A DNA stretch of 64,000 nucleotides, taken from assembly GCF_030167915.1 (NCBI RefSeq), contig NZ_JARGNB010000001.1, forward strand, positions 1,302,001 to 1,366,000, given 5' to 3'. This stretch comes from Aquabacterium humicola. GTDB lineage: Bacteria > Pseudomonadota > Gammaproteobacteria > Burkholderiales > Burkholderiaceae_C. Positions 62,939 through 64,000 of the stretch are shown here, piece by piece; position 1 is the stretch's first letter, and every line of letters begins with the position of its first letter. Below the pieces are notes generated by a model. It was given only the letters and a program-made list of their open reading frames with translations, was not told where the DNA came from and did not search any database. The position numbers and the translations under genes are program-made.

Positions 62939-64000
62939 CACGCCAGCGTCTCCGCGGGCCGAGGCATCGGCACCGTGCGCGGCGCCGGGATGCGGTGCGT
63001 CGCGCCGTCGTACGAGCTGGCGATGAACCCCTCGCCCTCCGGATCGGCGACGATGCTCGAGATCCCGAAGGTCGACGGCCGCAGCGTCGGCAGCCATCGG
63101 TCCTCGATGCGGTCGTAGAGCGCCACCAGGCCGCGGTAGCCGGCGGTGGCGAGGGTGCGGCCGGAGGTCGACACCGCGATGCAGCGGATCGAATGCCGGT
63201 GCGGCGTGTTCAGGCAGCGCTGCTGCAGGTCGCGCCGCCACAGCCGCAGCTTGAAGTCGCGGCCGACGCTGGCGAAGCCGTCGGCGGTGGCGACGCAGCC
63301 GTTCGCGATGGCGCTGTGGCCGGCCGGCACGCGCTGCTGCAGGCGGCCGTCGGCCGCGTCGCTCAGGGCGACCGCGCCGTCGGCGCAGCAGGAGAAGACA
63401 CGACCGTGCGCCACGGCGACCCCCTTGATGGCGTTCTCGTGCGTGCGGACGTTGTCGATCAGTACCAGCATGCCTTCCCGCTGCGCGAAGTACAGCAGCT
63501 CGCCGGTGTAGGTGCCGACGACCAGCCGCGCTTCGCCGTCCTGCCGGTAGGCGGCCGCGCAGTTCAGCGGCGACGCGTGGCGGTGCAGCGGCCGTGCGCT
63601 GCGCGCGTCGAACAGCATGCCGGTCTGGCCGCCGGCATACAGCGTGTCGAAGCCCGGAACGAGGAAGTTGCACAGGCTGCCGAGATCGGCGACCGCGATG
63701 CCGTCGCGGCGCAGCACGCCGGCATCGCCGATGTCCCAGATGCTGCCGGCCGCGGCGCAGACCGCATTGAGGCTGCGGTCGCGGCGGATCGGGTCGAGCT
63801 GCCACTGGCCCGAGACCAGGTCGACGCTGGCGTAGGTCGAGCCGAAGGTGCCGAAGACCGCCTCGTGCTCGCCGGCCAGCGCGCAGCTGCGCGGCCAGAC
63901 GATGCCGGGAATACAGATGCGCGCGACTTCGGCCAGGCGCTGGCCGTGCTCGATCTGCCAGACCGAGAAGCTGCCGTCGTAGCTCAGGCACAGCACCCGC
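62938..64000 (-). CDS. WD40-like beta-propeller protein, 5' end outside window
   Basis: At least 352 residues of a WD40-like propeller are present, with blades ending in degenerate repeats such as DFKLRLWRRDLQQRC and GLVALYDRIEDRWLP. The frame remains open to the right edge, so the start and probably one or two blades lie outside. No catalytic residues or signal peptide can be seen. WD40 propellers in bacterial operons usually act as scaffolds, and one coupled to an amidase and an FGE-fold enzyme is unusual. The last 4 bases of the window are included as part of the gene. Confidence 0.7.
   Translation of the reverse strand, partial: RVLCLSYDGSFSVWQIEHGQRLAEVARICIPGIVWPRSCALAGEHEAVFGTFGSTYASVDLVSGQWQLDPIRRDRSLNAVCAAAGSIWDIGDAGVLRRDGIAVADLGSLCNFLVPGFDTLYAGGQTGMLFDARSARPLHRHASPLNCAAAYRQDGEARLVVGTYTGELLYFAQREGMLVLIDNVRTHENAIKGVAVAHGRVFSCCADGAVALSDAADGRLQQRVPAGHSAIANGCVATADGFASVGRDFKLRLWRRDLQQRCLNTPHRHSIRCIAVSTSGRTLATAGYRGLVALYDRIEDRWLPTLRPSTFGISSIVADPEGEGFIASSYDGATHRIPAPRTVPMPRPAETLA

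Noticed and set aside
1-64000. tRNA, rRNA, riboswitch or phage genes
   Set aside because: No cloverleaf, ribosomal RNA signature, known aptamer or integrase/capsid gene was recognised by reading; a covariance-model scan could still find small RNAs.

Overview
The window is about 70% GC, with dense genes, short intergenic gaps, many GTG starts and many 4-base ATGA/GTGA overlaps. An orphan Bug/TctC-type binding protein, a TRAP transporter, many periplasmic lipoproteins and the bufferin genes together suggest a free-living betaproteobacterium of the order Burkholderiales, plausibly from the Rubrivivax/Leptothrix/Roseateles side. This placement is inferred from gene content and codon use, not from a marker gene. 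No rRNA, tRNA, CRISPR array or intact insertion sequence was seen.

1-11.5 kb is a pectin and uronate locus. It holds a pectinesterase (5' end outside the window), a very large lipoprotein with pectate lyase, SGNH acetylesterase and second pectate lyase domains, KDG kinase, uronate dehydrogenase, a TRAP DctPQM transporter and two unrelated beta-propeller lactonase-type proteins. Polymer is cut and de-esterified outside the cytoplasm, oligomers or uronates enter by the TRAP system, and they are handled either oxidatively (uronate dehydrogenase plus lactonase) or through KDG. 11.7-16.7 kb is a bufferin (copper-binding RiPP) operon: precursor, DUF692 and DUF2063 maturation pair and DoxX, preceded by thioredoxin, AhpD-like and YHS genes and followed by an AraC regulator. 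This block lies between two copies of a 100-bp direct repeat that carries the 3' end of the upstream lactonase gene. The right-hand copy abuts a GST gene fragment, and a possible transposase remnant lies 1.3 kb further on.

17-29 kb is mixed: an ABC-type binding protein, a WYL regulator with VOC and EVE genes, a lipoprotein with duplicated C-terminal modules, an acyl-CoA dehydrogenase with a nitronate monooxygenase-like flavoprotein, an M14 peptidase, two very small genes with their own signals, and a chemoreceptor. 29-35.3 kb is one seven-gene minus-strand operon (tetR, binding protein, ATPase, two permeases, cyclase-family hydrolase, fumarylacetoacetase-like hydrolase) behind two TetR-type dyads. 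35.4-39.7 kb is a gluconate/glucan group: Bug protein and gluconokinase behind a perfect 16-bp palindrome, a divergent LacI regulator, and a GH30 glycosidase with its own LacI-type box.

39.8-64 kb contains a GNAT enzyme, a four-domain periplasmic rhodanese, a redox/MOSC run, a large BNR-repeat lipoprotein, a nitrilase operon divergent from a 1,111-residue BTAD/AAA/TPR regulator, a hybrid histidine kinase with an extracytoplasmic TPR sensor, a lipoprotein/hydratase/GST operon, and a tightly packed minus-strand run (beta-propeller, amidase, SUMF1-type protein, methyltransferase, LysE exporter) whose joint function I do not recognise.
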